DNA from: Aquila chrysaetos chrysaetos
Taxonomy: Eukaryota; Chordata; Aves; Accipitriformes; Accipitridae
DNA length: 64,000 bases
Direction of reading: 5' to 3'
Assembly (NCBI RefSeq): GCF_900496995.4
Contig: NC_044011.1
Span: forward strand, 24,150,041 to 24,214,040
In this document: piece by piece, positions 49,096-61,300 of the stretch
Position numbering within the stretch: position 1 is the first letter of the stretch
How the letters are laid out: each line of letters begins with the position of its first letter
The notes under the pieces: generated by a model
The model's database searches: none
What the model was told of the DNA's origin: nothing
What the model saw: only the letters and a program-made list of their open reading frames with translations
Program-made: the position numbers and the translations under genes

Positions 49096-52000
49096 GATGT
49101 CCAGCTAGGACTTGGCTCTCCTGCCTGGTACAGGCCACCTACAACCACGTCTTGGCTCCTCTTCCCTTTCTATGACTTCGCCTTTGGCTCACGGCAAAGC
49201 CAGGCCAGCCCCTGTAATGCGTCTCCCTCCAGGTGGGGGTTAGCTGCTCGCCCACCCTGGAGCCAAGGTCCTGCTCTGACCCGGCCCTCCTGCACAACTC
49301 TGACTGAGGCTGCTGAGAAAGATGTGAGACACTGCGGCAGGAGGTGAGCCATGCAAAATTACCATGCCGGGAATCGCTGGGTCGCACGGTCGGTGCACCA
49401 GTGTTGGTGGAGGGCAGCAGGTCAGCACTGGGGAGGCTGCGGACCAGGGGACTGTGGAGACCGACCCCTCTCCTCCTGTCCGATGCCCACCTGGCCAGCA
49501 GAGACACCTTGGGGTGGGGAGCATGCTAATGCTTAGCTTAGTAGTTTGTCAAATCCCGTATTTTTAACCCGTGTTATGTAATAAATGACCACTTTATGCT
49601 TCTGAGTTGTGCACGTCCTGTTTGCATGGTCTCTTTGTGCCCGGTTACAGATGCCCAAACAAACTGACGCGCAAGAGAGGCCATAAGACGTTTTGAGCTA
49701 GGACCTACTTTTGTTCACCTTCCCAGCCCAGGTTCTCCTCTGCTGGTGGGGTACGTTTTCACCCAGCTTGGTAGAGCATGTTGCTTTTCTCCACAAAGAC
49801 AGGAGACTCCCCGCACATGGTCTTTTACTCTCTCTTCATGATGCAGGTGACTTCATTGGCTAGAGAGAAGATCCTTCTTCCCTTTGATCCCATGGCCTCC
49901 AGCCTCTGTTACTCCATCAGACTCCCTAGTGTAAATTATTAATGTATATAAATTATTAATTTGCATTGATGGCCCAGAAATGCTACACTAGTAAAAAACC
50001 CAGAAGCTTAATAAGTAATTATGAAGGAGCAGCTCTGCAGTTACCACAGATGAAAGTGGTCTTCCAATAGTCTGAAGTTACAGGATAACAAGACAAAATG
50101 ATGCAAATTGATCTGTGGCTTCTCTGTGCGTGTCTTTTGTGTGACTCACTAAATCCAGTGATTTCCAGTAACATGTGTTTAGCCTGTGTTATTTTGAAAG
50201 TAATAAATCCTCATATACTGAAAATCCAAAAAGTGTCTAGTATATTACTAATTAAGTTAATTTTCAGTCTGTCAAAATAACTTCATTCCCTTTTTTATAA
50301 TCTTCTTTTAAGGTACAAATTGTGGTGGTACAAAAAAGTGGGTCCCCTCTGTATTTTGGTGCCTTTCCTGTATTTCTAGAAAAATTATTACCATGTCTAC
50401 ATGGAAAACTATAGAATACATGTGTAACAAAAATGCCAGATAATTTACAATAAATGTTATCTTGCTGAGCAGTGAATCTATTTATATATGTCTGCTACAT
50501 CTACCACTAAAAGCATTTTCAGTTATGTTTCCTTGATTAATATATTTTTTTTTAGTTCAAGTGTAATGGAGCTATACATATTAAAGACCTGTCCTGCACT
50601 TGAAGTTTTGCTAGGAAGGGTGAAGTTAAGAATATCCAATTTACTAAAAAATTAATCCACTTTTTCGTTTTTGCACCTTCAATTTTGAAATGTCTTCCTT
50701 ACTTTTGAAGTATTATTCATTTAGGATGTTGGTTTAGCCATTCTCCACATAGTCCCGTGTTAGCAATTTTTCTACAAACAAGAGCATCCACCCCAGTTTA
50801 GTGATACATCTCATTTTAGAGCATAATGGCAAAGAGGCTTTTAGTTTATCTAGCTATCACATTTGCTTGATGATTCTGCCTGGTTTTGCAGTGGATCTTT
50901 TTTGGTAATTAACCTAAATAAGTTTGTTGATGTTACCTATATGAAGAATAGACATTTCATTTCCTCTTACCCATGATTTGTATTCTAATTTCCTGTACTT
51001 TACAAGCATAAAGTAACACAGCCAGCAGCTCGCTGCTGCAGCCATCGCATTCAGCCACTATTTGCAAGCATTCAGTCATCTACTGGTTTCTGAAGGAAGG
51101 AGGGTTTTTGCCCACTCTGTTCTGCTGGCTGGCACCATGCACACCCCAGAATTTAAGATTATTTGCAATTAATTTCTGTAGCTCTCTGTGCACATTTAAG
51201 CATTTGACTACTTAGTCCACTTTGATTTCTAAACGCAGAAGTTCAGTGGACCTACACAATGCTAAAATGTATTACTAACAGGAGCTTCAAATGCATGCTT
51301 TTGTTCCTTTGCTTCTTCCTGCTCCTCTAGAGATCATCTCCCTGAGCTTTGCCTTGCCTTTGCCTGGACTTAGCCTCTATCCTGCAACATTTCTTGTAGC
51401 CCTTCACTTCAGTGCTCTGCCAGAGTGGTATTTCACAGCCGCATGCTCGTTCAGCCTTCCCTCTCAGAGGTATTTGATTGGAAAATGTGACTGGGAAATG
51501 GGCCATTTGCTTGTACAGCTGAGTGACAAACACAGGTGAGCACCATTTGACTGATCAGATGCAGAGAATGCTATCGTTTTGCTTCATTTCATCCTTTATT
51601 CTTCTAAACATTTGGACTTGTTACATCTTTTTTACACTGGCAGCTACGTTTGAATTTTAGCAGTAGCTGCTGGCATTTCTTCGTGGCTTTGTTTTTCTGT
51701 TACATTTTGGTTGTCTGAGTTATGACTGAAGTTAAATCGTATCAGCATCTTTTCTTCTTCTTCTCTTCTGACTGTTTCAGTGCCTGAAGTTCTCTGTATG
51801 GCTGGGGAAAAAAAGAATTAAAAAGGATTCTGAAAGTGCAATGCTTTCCGACTTTTAATTCAAATTGTAATTTTGCTAACCCCCCCCCCCCACCTGAATC
51901 TCTAGAGTCAATCCTGACCTCAAAACATCTCTGCCTTTCTTATCTGAAAGAAAAACTCCTTTTATTTCAAATAAGCTTCTGCTGAAATCCTCATGTGTCG

Positions 52001-52879
52001 TTTCTTAATCAACTCCTTTTAACTACCCTAATTCTGCATTTTTGATTGGTTTAATCCTTAATCACCAGGAGCAAAAGGGCCCTTTATTTTCCATCAATAA
52101 GGAGAGTCCCTTGCAAGAAACAGTTCCATGTCCCAGTCTCTGCTAATGCATTTTGCATCCAAAGAGTCACTAAACAAAGCACATAAACAGCAGTGGGAGC
52201 AGAGACCAGAACGCAGCAGTCAAACTCCAGCCTCTTGCTGCAGAAGTATTTGCTTATCAATGCCAGAGTGTCCTTTTTGCTATGTCAGGAATGGCAGGCA
52301 TATCACTTTTTGTTTTCCTATGTACTGTTCTAATTATTGCTCTACTATGAGTGCGTTTTACTTCCCAGCCCAGCCGTCTCTCAGGACTGATTTTCATTCA
52401 GTACAAATGTTCACATTATAAAGACTTAACATGAGGAGAATATAAATGAGCAGATGAGCGCACGCTAAGAACTCACTTATACAGAAACTGTATTGATCAA
52501 AGGAACAGCAGAGTAAAACATGTCAGCATTAACGTGCTCCTATTTCCAGGGTTCAAACAGTTTCCTTTCCCATAAGAATGGTGTGACTCCTCGCCTCTGA
52601 AACCAGACCAACGTAATGATTTTTTTTAACTGAAAGTGCAAAGCGTTTCTATAGAACATTATGTTATGGCACTAATAAGCTCTTGGAAAGCAAATGCACT
52701 TTCACCAGTTTCCGAGATTACCCCTTATCACTATGTGAAAACTTATGGAAGAATCAAAATTCCAAAAGGTTTTCACAAATTAAATTACTACATGAGGGTG
52801 ACTTAGAACAATTTTCGTAAAGTTAAAACAACGCTTACTTTATCCAACTGCCCACTAATCACGCAGCTGACCCACTCAC
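49096..52879. other. Intergenic, GC-rich at first then AT-rich
   Basis: 49,096-49,540 remains GC-rich with moderate CpG. The following 3 kb is AT-rich with short frames only. A 12-base sequence TAAATTATTAAT occurs twice, 17 bases apart (49,932 and 49,949). A C12 run lies at 51,880-51,891. Confidence 0.45.
51880..51891 (+). repeat. C12 homopolymer
   Basis: Twelve consecutive C residues, a likely slippage site that may vary between individuals or assemblies. Confidence 0.9.
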
Positions 52880-52977
52880 CGTCTCGGTTCTGGGAGGGCG
52901 CGTCCCTCAGGAACTGCTTTTGTCCGGTGGTTTTGGGCCTTGTCTGCTGCCTCCAGATCAGAAGACTTCAGCTAACA
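52880..52977 (-). other. Candidate exon with strong donor, minus strand
   Basis: Minus-strand text from a possible acceptor 'ggctgttag' (AG at 52,978-52,979) runs to a near-perfect donor, CCGAGACG|GTGAGTGG, at 52,880/52,879. The segment is GC-richer than its surroundings, with several CpGs near the donor. Two frames are open across it and neither is recognised. The weak acceptor leaves room for this being a first exon instead. Confidence 0.25.
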
Positions 52978-55900
52978 GCCGCACAGGCCCTCCTCTGACC
53001 TCTGGCAGTTCGAGGGAGACCAGAGGTGTCTCTGCAAAGACATCAACCTCTTTGGGATTTCAGTGACAACTTCCCCCCTCCTCCAAAGGGATGGAAACAG
53101 CTGAAAGCTACAGTACCCATTCAGTCCCTCATTTTCTCAGGCCAAGACAATATGCCATTAACAGCTGAACAGAGACAGAGGGCATTCACAGATAAAAGAC
53201 TGTTGTGCAAAACAAAGTCCCAGGCTAGAAGCAGAGTGAAGCAACTCTTGGGTGTCTGGCTATGAGGCTCCACCTGAGGCAAGCGGATTCCCTCCTGGCT
53301 TCCACGGGGCTGCAGCTGGCTCTGCAGGTAGTATTTCATCTGCAGTGAAACAGTTGCGGTTTACACTTCCTTTCATAAGTATATTCCTGGACATAGCTGA
53401 ATTTAAAAAGTAAACTAGTGTTTTTACTAAACTTCAGCTTACAAGCTCTACTGAGCGCAGTGGCTTTACTCTTCTATTTTTCCTGCTTGCTGACTACATA
53501 AACATGTAGGATATCTCTCAAGACTTTTATAAAATCAGAATCCTAACAAGAATATGAGTCATGTCTAGACAGACATAAAAATGAAACAGTATCATTCTCG
53601 TCACCAGAATGAAGCAGGGCTGACACTCTTTGATCCATGACACACTCACATGGCCTTTTGGCTAAAATAGCACAGACAAAAGTGTGCACAGTTATAATCA
53701 GAAACTCTATAAATATAGAACATGAAGCCTCTTGAATCCTAACTTCCAGATTGTATAACCTTGCCACGAAGTAGTAGTTTACCACTCAATGCATCATACT
53801 TACTTCAGTAAGACCATTAGTAGCATACAGGGCATTATCCAGTGGGGTCTCAGTATTTGTATATCTGGATACAGTGTCTGAATCTGACCTTAAGCTCCGA
53901 TCCTTTTTAGATTTATATCACCTTCAGTCAACACAGAAAGACTATTTAGTTTCCTTTTCACAAAGATCTTGATGCATATTCATCTGCTGCATTACAATCT
54001 AGCTACCAGACTGAGCATCCTTATGCCTTGTTCACCCATGCTTGGAGACATCGGTTTCTACAACAGTCTCTCTTCCTACATCAGAGAATTGGTGTCTGTT
54101 GGTCAGGACTTACAAGGATTTACTGATCCCTCTGGTTACTCTGTCAACTCTTGAACACCTCTGATGCACAGCTCAGCAGTGCAAACAATTTATGGCAAGG
54201 GCTGCTCAGGTATCAAGTGTACGGCTTTCTGCAACTTTTGTGCCTACACTTAGACCAAGCATAGATGTTAGTAACAGTTTCTCAGCTGGTCACGGCAATC
54301 CAAAGACTTCCAGCTGGCCTAGTCCTGGAAGCTGAGCTACTGCTTCTTCACAGACATCTCTACAATCAGCAGTGTAGAAATACTCTTGAGTATGAACAAG
54401 CTAAAAGGTACAACTGAAAACAAAACATGGACAAACTTGCACCCTCTGTTTTGAAATGCTAACGCTTTCCTGGAATAACCTGTGCATCGCTACCTCAAGA
54501 CATTCCCCAACTGAGGCACTTAATTAAAAAACAGAATTGTTGCCTGAAAATGATTTATGAGTGTGAGGAAGGCAACATATTTGTTCTGTTGTGTGCGGTT
54601 CAGAGCTTCACACCTGCCTATATTAGGTTCAGTCTCTATGTACCTGCATTCTTCAGTGCTCATCTCACAGCTCCATGCAAGAGATTTATGCTTTAATTTG
54701 GCAGCCAGGCTTCACTACCACTGGAAAAAAAAAAAATTAAAAAATAGAGAATGCAAGAAGTAGGGTTGTCATAAGAGAATGGATCCAGATGCAGGAATTT
54801 TTTTTACCCTATTTTTTTTCTATTTTGAGTAAATTAATAGTGGTGTCTTGTCAAAACCAGACATAAAGGCTATGGTTAGCATTTAAAAGAACGTGAATGG
54901 CTTAGAAACAAAAGCCCTGTTGACCTTCATGGGTCAAAACATCTGAAAACCAAAGATGGGTTTTAGCTGCTTAAACATAGGTATCTAGTTCTTTTTAGAG
55001 GCTCTGGGGTATCCTCTCAGCCACAGCTCCTGACCCAGAAGAATGCATGTCTCATGTAGGGTTTGTGTCACATTTGCCAGACCCCTGCAAGGCCCACTCT
55101 AGAGCATCTCAAATGATACTGGCTACCTATGTTCAGGCCATTAAGTCCCCTATACTTTATTTTTTCAGAGCTGCTATTCTTGATGCCGTCCATAATAACT
55201 GTGAATGAGCAGAGTCCCTAATAACCAGGTCACCTGTCAAAGTATCTGGACTTAAATTCAGTGATTAATTTCTACAGTTTTACTTGAAACTGAAGAACAG
55301 TGACTGTTAACAAGCTGAATGATATAAAAAGGCACTTAATCATGGTAATGACTTGTATGGAGGAAAGGGGAGATTCAGATAGAATACAATAAATGGTTTT
55401 CCTGTTTTCATAGCTGATTGTCTGGTTTTGTGTTGTCATCTGCAAGTTGGATTTAAATTGCCCAATACCATAGGAATAGCTATCTCTGAATGAATTAGTA
55501 CTCAGTAATGTTTGATATGACAAAGAAACTTCTCTCCTCAGAAGTAGGATAGAAGCTTCTCTCCTAAGCCTATGGAATAAGGGAACAAGCTGGGTTCAGA
55601 GCATCACTGTGCAGGCATATATAGATCCACTTGTGAAAGTCTGGGGTTTTTTTTATTTCCAGGTTCAGATTAATTTTTTTTTATTATTCTAGAGCAATTT
55701 TGAGACTATTTATTAAACTCAAACTCAATTTTTGATGTTGAAGAGTCAATATGGAACTCTAGGAAGTTGTACCAGTACTTCCTTCTAAACCCTCACTGCC
55801 CAGAATATAAATTAATCCCTAGAGTTTCAAAGTTTTGCCATTTAAAACAATAATGACTTGGAACTAGCTTATCTACATGAATTTCTTCACATGATTTCAG

Positions 55901-56058
55901 CACCCAAGCTCTAGATCAGTATCTTGGCACAACACCCATAGTCAACTTAATGGTGTGATTCATACAAGCACTGTTTCTGTCAACCCTGTTACTTACAATT
56001 TATTAAAGTCCATTTGGAGATGGGTGAAAACGTACATAGAGTGCAGAGGAAAAAATAC
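52978..56058. other. Intergenic, no gene recognised
   Basis: AT-rich DNA between the AKAP7 3' end and the candidate exon at 52.9 kb. Short frames only. An A-rich run lies at 54,725-54,745. Confidence 0.5.
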
Positions 56059-56064
56059 TTTATT
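56059..56064 (-). terminator. Poly(A) signal AATAAA (distal)
   Basis: The plus-strand sequence TTTATT reads AATAAA on the minus strand (context CACAATAAAGTA) about 1.07 kb past the stop of the 57.1-kb exon. It is followed by T-rich sequence. A plausible distal end of an AKAP7-strand transcript. Confidence 0.4.
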
Positions 56065-57133
56065 GTGAACATGGCATGTATGAGACGTATTTCAGAATAC
56101 ACTGTTACATATCAAATGAGAAAAAAAAAAAAGTTCTGACACGAGATAAATGACCAGTGCTTGAGACCAATGAAGAATATGCACACAGCTGTTCTAACAG
56201 CACAATTCTGATACCAATCACAATATATATTTATATAGCTTTTATGATCAGAGGCAATTTTAAACAATGTTTATAAAAATGCAAATATTGGAACTACTCC
56301 TGCATTGTTGTACATACAAAGCTTCAGTGAATCTTGCAGGTGTGTGGAGGGAAAAAGGAGAGCAAATTGACACCCCACCTGAGGCAGCAGAAGGAAGAGA
56401 TGGAGGAAACATCAAAAACAAACAACAAAACCACCATTCTACAAAAGTAAAAAGGCAAATATTATCCCAAGGAATATTATTATTTTCACAAGAAATCTTA
56501 ACTGCAGCATCCTGACTCCATTAAAACCAATGACAGTCTGCCATTGAGATCAGTGGAGCCTGAATTTCATTCTGAAATTTAAAACATTCTCGCATTAGTG
56601 TAAACATCAGCAGAAACAACATGTCGGCATCTATCCAAGTATTCAAGTGCTGTTTAAAAAAAAAAATAAAAACCAGACAGTGCTAACCCAAAATGGCAGT
56701 ACATATCCAAAAGGCAGATAATTAAAAGAGGTTTTTTTCAAATATACATTTTAAAGTATTTAAAAGCATCCACTTTTTAATATTTGTATATCATTGCTAG
56801 GGAAGGGATCTATGAGAAAAATCTGAATTATCTGCAATGACAAAGGAAGGGCACAGTGTTTGCTCAGATTTATTTGAAACCAGTATTTTTCCACTTTGGA
56901 GCCATGACATATACCTGCACATTCAAGTGTGTTTCAAAGCAGTGCTGAGGAGTGGCTGTACTTCATCATTATGAAATATAATTCTTCTGTGCAAGTATTT
57001 CAGCATGATTCCTCATGAGCCATTTACACCCGTTCATATTTTCAGTAAAAAAGAAATAGAAAGGAAAATTTCTTGAAAAATTTTTTTTGTCTTTAAACAA
57101 CCTGATGAGATTTTACATCATGGCAATTTACAA
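56065..57133 (-). other. Presumed 3' UTR / downstream region of the minus-strand transcript
   Basis: Non-coding AT-rich sequence between the stop at 57,134 and the distal AATAAA. No repeat was recognised apart from a weak sauropsid-repeat-like motif at 56,515-56,580. Assignment as UTR is inferred only from position and the two poly(A) signals. Confidence 0.35.
56869..56874 (-). terminator. Poly(A) signal AATAAA (proximal)
   Basis: AATAAA on the minus strand (context TCAAATAAATCT) about 260 bases past the stop codon at 57,134. It is the first canonical signal met after either AKAP7-strand stop codon. Confidence 0.45.
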
Positions 57134-57333
57134 TCATGCATTTGGAGATCCAGAGTCAATACAACTTTTCCATTTAGTGTTAGAGTTGTGCCTGTCTTCA
57201 AACAGTTCTTTGCTAATTTTCATGCGGACCTCGGGACTGGATAACAGCTCCTTTATCTGATTCAGTCTGGATAACAGGGCCTGTGTTTCTCTGTGCAAAG
57301 CTTCCTTTACTAAGTCTGCTTCATGGCTCTTTC
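57134..57333 (-). CDS. Unidentified terminal coding exon; possible alternative AKAP7 3' exon
   Basis: On the minus strand, the acceptor 'attgttcttttcctctag' ends at 57,334. Two bases completing a split codon come next, then 65 codons and a TGA. The frame starts KSHEADLVKEALHRETQALL and includes NQIKELLSSPEVRMKISKEL and KWKSCIDSGSPNA. The first 30 or so residues have a heptad-like spacing of Leu/Val/Ile, suggesting an amphipathic helix or coiled coil. The incoming phase (two leftover bases) equals that of the recognised AKAP7 last exon 0.8 kb upstream, so the two could be mutually exclusive terminal exons. I do not recognise this sequence in known AKAP7 isoforms or in another family. The alternative is the last exon of a different minus-strand gene. 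A chance frame is possible but less likely given splice site, phase and composition together. Confidence 0.5.
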
Positions 57334-58097
57334 CTAGAGGAAAAGAACAATATAATACATTTTATAACAACTTAATGTCATTCAGAATCATTAATGTATG
57401 GAGATAAAGAGATTGTATCTGGTTTGGATAGTATTAAGTGCTCAGTCTTTTGCCCATATTGATTTTTTATAAAAAGGTACTTTTTCAAAAAAATATAATT
57501 TACATCAACAAATGCTACCAAAAAGTAAAGAACAGTACAGTGTCACATTTAAGAAAAACTCCTGCCATATTACATACTGTGTAACAGTATCTGCGATGAG
57601 TATCTGTAGTGGTAATTTTTAGCTTGGGGTTGACTGCTGTTGACTAGGAAACAGCATGTGCTCTCACATGGAGTAAGCAGCCCTGCGGCAGTGCCAAACC
57701 CTCGGGCAGAGGGCAGCGCTTCCACTTATGGCAAGGCCTCTTCCATGGCCATTCGTGACAATCCGAAAGGCAAACGCAAAGGGTTCAGTTTCTCTTCAAA
57801 AGCAAGGAAGGGACTCCTGGTATCAAGAGCCAGTGAAGGTGGGAGCCGCCTGCTTCACCATTCTTGTCTTTTTTCCACCGTCCATCCCTCCCAGCATTCA
57901 ACAGATTTTCAGCAGTGCAAGCACTTATTAAACCAGTAGACAGTGTCCTTCGATTCAGAACAAACTTTTGATAAGAGACTCACAAAGCAGAGCGCCTGTC
58001 ACCCAGCACCACTTAGCAAATTTCAGCAGGGAGCTGGGACATGTTTTTGTGGTTATTCTTGGTGGGATATTTGCTCCCGGGCTTTTTTGCACAGTGC
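57334..58097 (-). other. AKAP7 3' UTR or terminal intron
   Basis: Between the AKAP7 stop and the next exon-like unit there is no AATAAA or ATTAAA on the minus strand; the nearest variant is AATAAG at 57,924-57,929. So the AKAP7 message either uses a variant signal or runs on towards 56.87 kb. A 99-codon plus-strand frame at 57,640-57,939 lies antisense and has no support. Confidence 0.45.
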
Positions 58098-58300
58098 TCA
58101 CTTGCTGTTATCATTGTCGCTCTCATTCTTACTGCTGCTTGCTGCTTCTTCAGTTTTCACAGGGCTTCCATCAGTCTGTCTGGTTTTGTTTTGCGTTTCT
58201 TCTAAATATTGCTGTACAGCCTTCAGCACCGCATTCTCCACCAGCCTTTTGCTGAGGCTCACCAGCTCTGCATCGTCTGGCTCTGCTGCATGTTTTTCAC
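58098..58300 (-). CDS. AKAP7 (AKAP15/18) C-terminal coding exon
   Basis: AKAP7 is a scaffold that tethers protein kinase A to membranes, L-type calcium channels and other targets. This exon encodes the shared C-terminus. The acceptor (AG at 58,301-58,302, after 'cttgtctgttgtgacacat') is followed by two bases of a split codon, 66 codons and TGA. The anchoring amphipathic helix is clear: [20 protein letters not shown] and then QYLEETQNK, which binds PKA regulatory-subunit dimers. This segment has also been described as leucine-zipper-like for channel binding. Compared with the human text as I remember it, the helix is almost identical (Ser for Arg in ELVxLSKRL). The Ser/Glu/Asn-rich tail ([13 protein letters not shown]...) is more divergent. 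Upstream exons, with the lipid-anchored short N-terminus or the 2H phosphoesterase-like domain of long isoforms, lie beyond the window or were not recognised. Confidence 0.94.
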
Positions 58301-61300
58301 CTATGTGTCACAACAGACAAGAGAAGGAATTCATTGCCACGGAAAGATAGTAGCCGTAATTGTATCAGGAGCCTCTGTCTGAGCTGGATTTTAAGTTATT
58401 AGCTGCCTCTTCCTGACTGTAAAAAGCAATTTCCCCCTCCTCAAGGTCTGGATGAAAAGTGTTTCATAAAGATGTATACAGTATATCAGATCAAAAATAC
58501 TTCATTGCTCATCTTTATTGTAACACTCCAGTAAAAGCCACTGGCTAACACTATGAGCATCCACTCAGCTTAGAAGAGTAAGCGTGCAAATTTAATTTCT
58601 TCTAGCCAACGATCACCTGTGCCATCTGGGCAAAGATGAAAAAGATGGCACATAATGAATTTACATTTCAGCAGCATTCTTAAATTTAGCTGCCCCTGTT
58701 TTGTGATTTTGCTTAATAAATCTGAAATGTCTACCTATTTATTCATTGCTTGCAATTCAAGAGTTTGTCATGGGAAAAATGAATAAAATAAGCGCAGGTT
58801 AGAAATTTTTTTCTAAACAAAGCATTAAACTTTAGAAAAACCATATACTCCCCCCCCGTCTCTCTTCTGTCTTCTAACTTAAAGCTCTGACTTTGAAGGA
58901 ATGCAAGTTCCAGCAGTCTATTCTTAGATATCTGCTGATAAAAGCAAGAAGCTAGCATTTCCCTGCTTTGTTAAGAGTTCATGTGAATAAACATATACAA
59001 CGAAATAACTGTATACATAGTGAGGATTCTCATACATCGTTACATTATTTTGAAATTGTACTTTTCCATGAATCCTTTTCCTATTAAACCATATAGCCTA
59101 CTACAGCATCCTCCTTTTATGAAGAATGCAATCCAGGAAAAGCAGATTTTATTGTCCGATTTCCACTGGCCATGTAATTTGTCAGTTTGCAATTTCTTGC
59201 ACTAGGTAAATAACTGTTTCCCTCCACCTACATTTAAAGGCCATACTTCTAATGTCCTTTTCTGGAGTTAGTGTTCTGCAACCAGTAATAAGAGGCTGCT
59301 TAGTCACACACATCTGGTGAAAGAGATACTGTTGTATGCTCTCAGCACAAAGCTCTGTACTGTTCAATTATCTAAATTTGCTCTTTTTCATATATGTAAA
59401 TTTATTCAAGTTTGCTAGCACATATAGATTATAGTTCTAAAAGACTTTTATTAGTCTTCCTAGGGGATTGCACAATGCAGGAGTGATTTCACTGATAAAA
59501 CATAATTCATTTGGGGATTCAAGGGGGAGAGGTAAACAAAACTCTCCATTTTCAGAGGCAGTGCTTTTATTAGCTGTTGATATGAACATCCCACTCTGGA
59601 GCAGCAAGACAGATGAAACTCTTCCAGTTCTGGGCCCCCACAACACTGTTACTGTAGGGAAGGAAGAACTGTGCTCTCCAGCTGAAGAGTCATCAGACTA
59701 GACCTGGGTAAAGCATTTCATTACATTTTGGAAAAATTTTTGAAAAATACTCTACAAAATATTTTAAAAGGCAGCAATGGGAATAGTTTTGGTTAAAACA
59801 AAATTTTAAAAATAAGAGAAAACATTAAAAATGGGTTTAGCATTTCCAAGAAGAAACATTTTAGGTTAATATGCAAATCCGAGGGAGGCACAGGCACTAT
59901 TCCCAAGACCACTCAAACAGGTACATACTCCACGTTCTCTGGCCTGCTGCTTACCATGCTCCTTCACTATCTCCAAAACCTGGGCTTAAGCCTATCCTTT
60001 AACTTACTTAGAGGAGGGACTTAACTGAGGCTCTTATCTCTCAGGAGACCCAAGATGTATATGAGCAGCATCTCCTCCCAGCTTTTATGAATTGATCCCA
60101 CATGCTCCTTTGAATGCAGCCCTTTGATTCCAAGTTTCCTTTGCTTTTATTAAAGATGCTCGACAAAATATTTTGGTTGTTCCAGTCTATTTATTCACTA
60201 GAAATAAAAAAATAACACTGTGGCTTCCAGTTGGAGAGTTTCTTATTTTTTAGAATTGCTAGTGAATCACAGAAATTGTTACTCACACAGCTCTAATGAT
60301 CTGTCCATGCAACTCTGAACAAAATCAACGGAAAATATGGTGCTCAGACACTCTGACGCTTGACCCTATAGTACTTAATATGCAGAATATGACTAATCAG
60401 TCACAGAGGCCTCCAGATACCACAAAACAGTAGTGATTATATTTACTCAGAATGTAATTTTACTTGTAGTACATTATATATTATTCTGACAGTCTAAAAA
60501 AGGACAGAGCTCTTCTTTCATAAATATTTTCTGCAAAACAGTTCTCATTTACATACATATGTATAAAAACCATATATCTACTACTGCATTTAAAATTTCA
60601 AATTAAGTAGATAGCTCATTGTGTATGTAATTTCTCAAGCATGAAAAAAAATCAGACTACTTAAAATGAGCCTTTAAAAAGTACAGTTTATATAGCTACA
60701 GAAGAATTGTTTGGGGTTTTTTTTGTTATTTGTTTGCTTTTAATATTTTGAGACATTCATGGCTCACCAGCAGTCTGAAGTCAAGTCTATAGTACCTCCT
60801 AAGTAGGCTCTGCATTCCCGCTGGGAAGACATACATGGGATGTGACTGATGTGTGAATGCGAATGTATGCACAACCCTGTATGAAGAGTGCCCTTGGATT
60901 TATCTGTCCGGCCACCTTGGTGGACTGGCACATGGGGCTATATGATTCACTCATGCTCTGTTCATATTCTCAGACTCCCTAAATAGCAGTTGTGTGAGTG
61001 TCTGTGCAATGCCGAGGTTCGTTGGCAAGGTAGTTGTATACTATTGTATCATTCCTATTTGTGACTGTTGTCAAAAAGAAATAGGTCACATAACAGGTAT
61101 TGATCATCTATATTTACTTGAATATTTAACACACATATATGTCCTGTTTATATCTCTCTCCATGCTGCATCTGCTGCTTGCCTGCTTCTTAGATATATAC
61201 AATTCCTTTGCAGCAGCCAAATGCTTCTTTGTGTAGACTGTCTTACGTTATAGGAATTATCAGAATATCAGTAAAAAGCCATTGTAAATATGAATGTTCT

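Noticed and set aside
49060-49567. Protein-coding gene in the CpG-rich block
   Set aside because: Many overlapping frames on both strands with Arg/Pro/Gly-rich text. The pattern fits GC composition, so only a regulatory block is called.
57640-57939. 99-codon plus-strand frame near AKAP7
   Set aside because: Antisense to the AKAP7 3' region, with no domain or independent promoter evidence.
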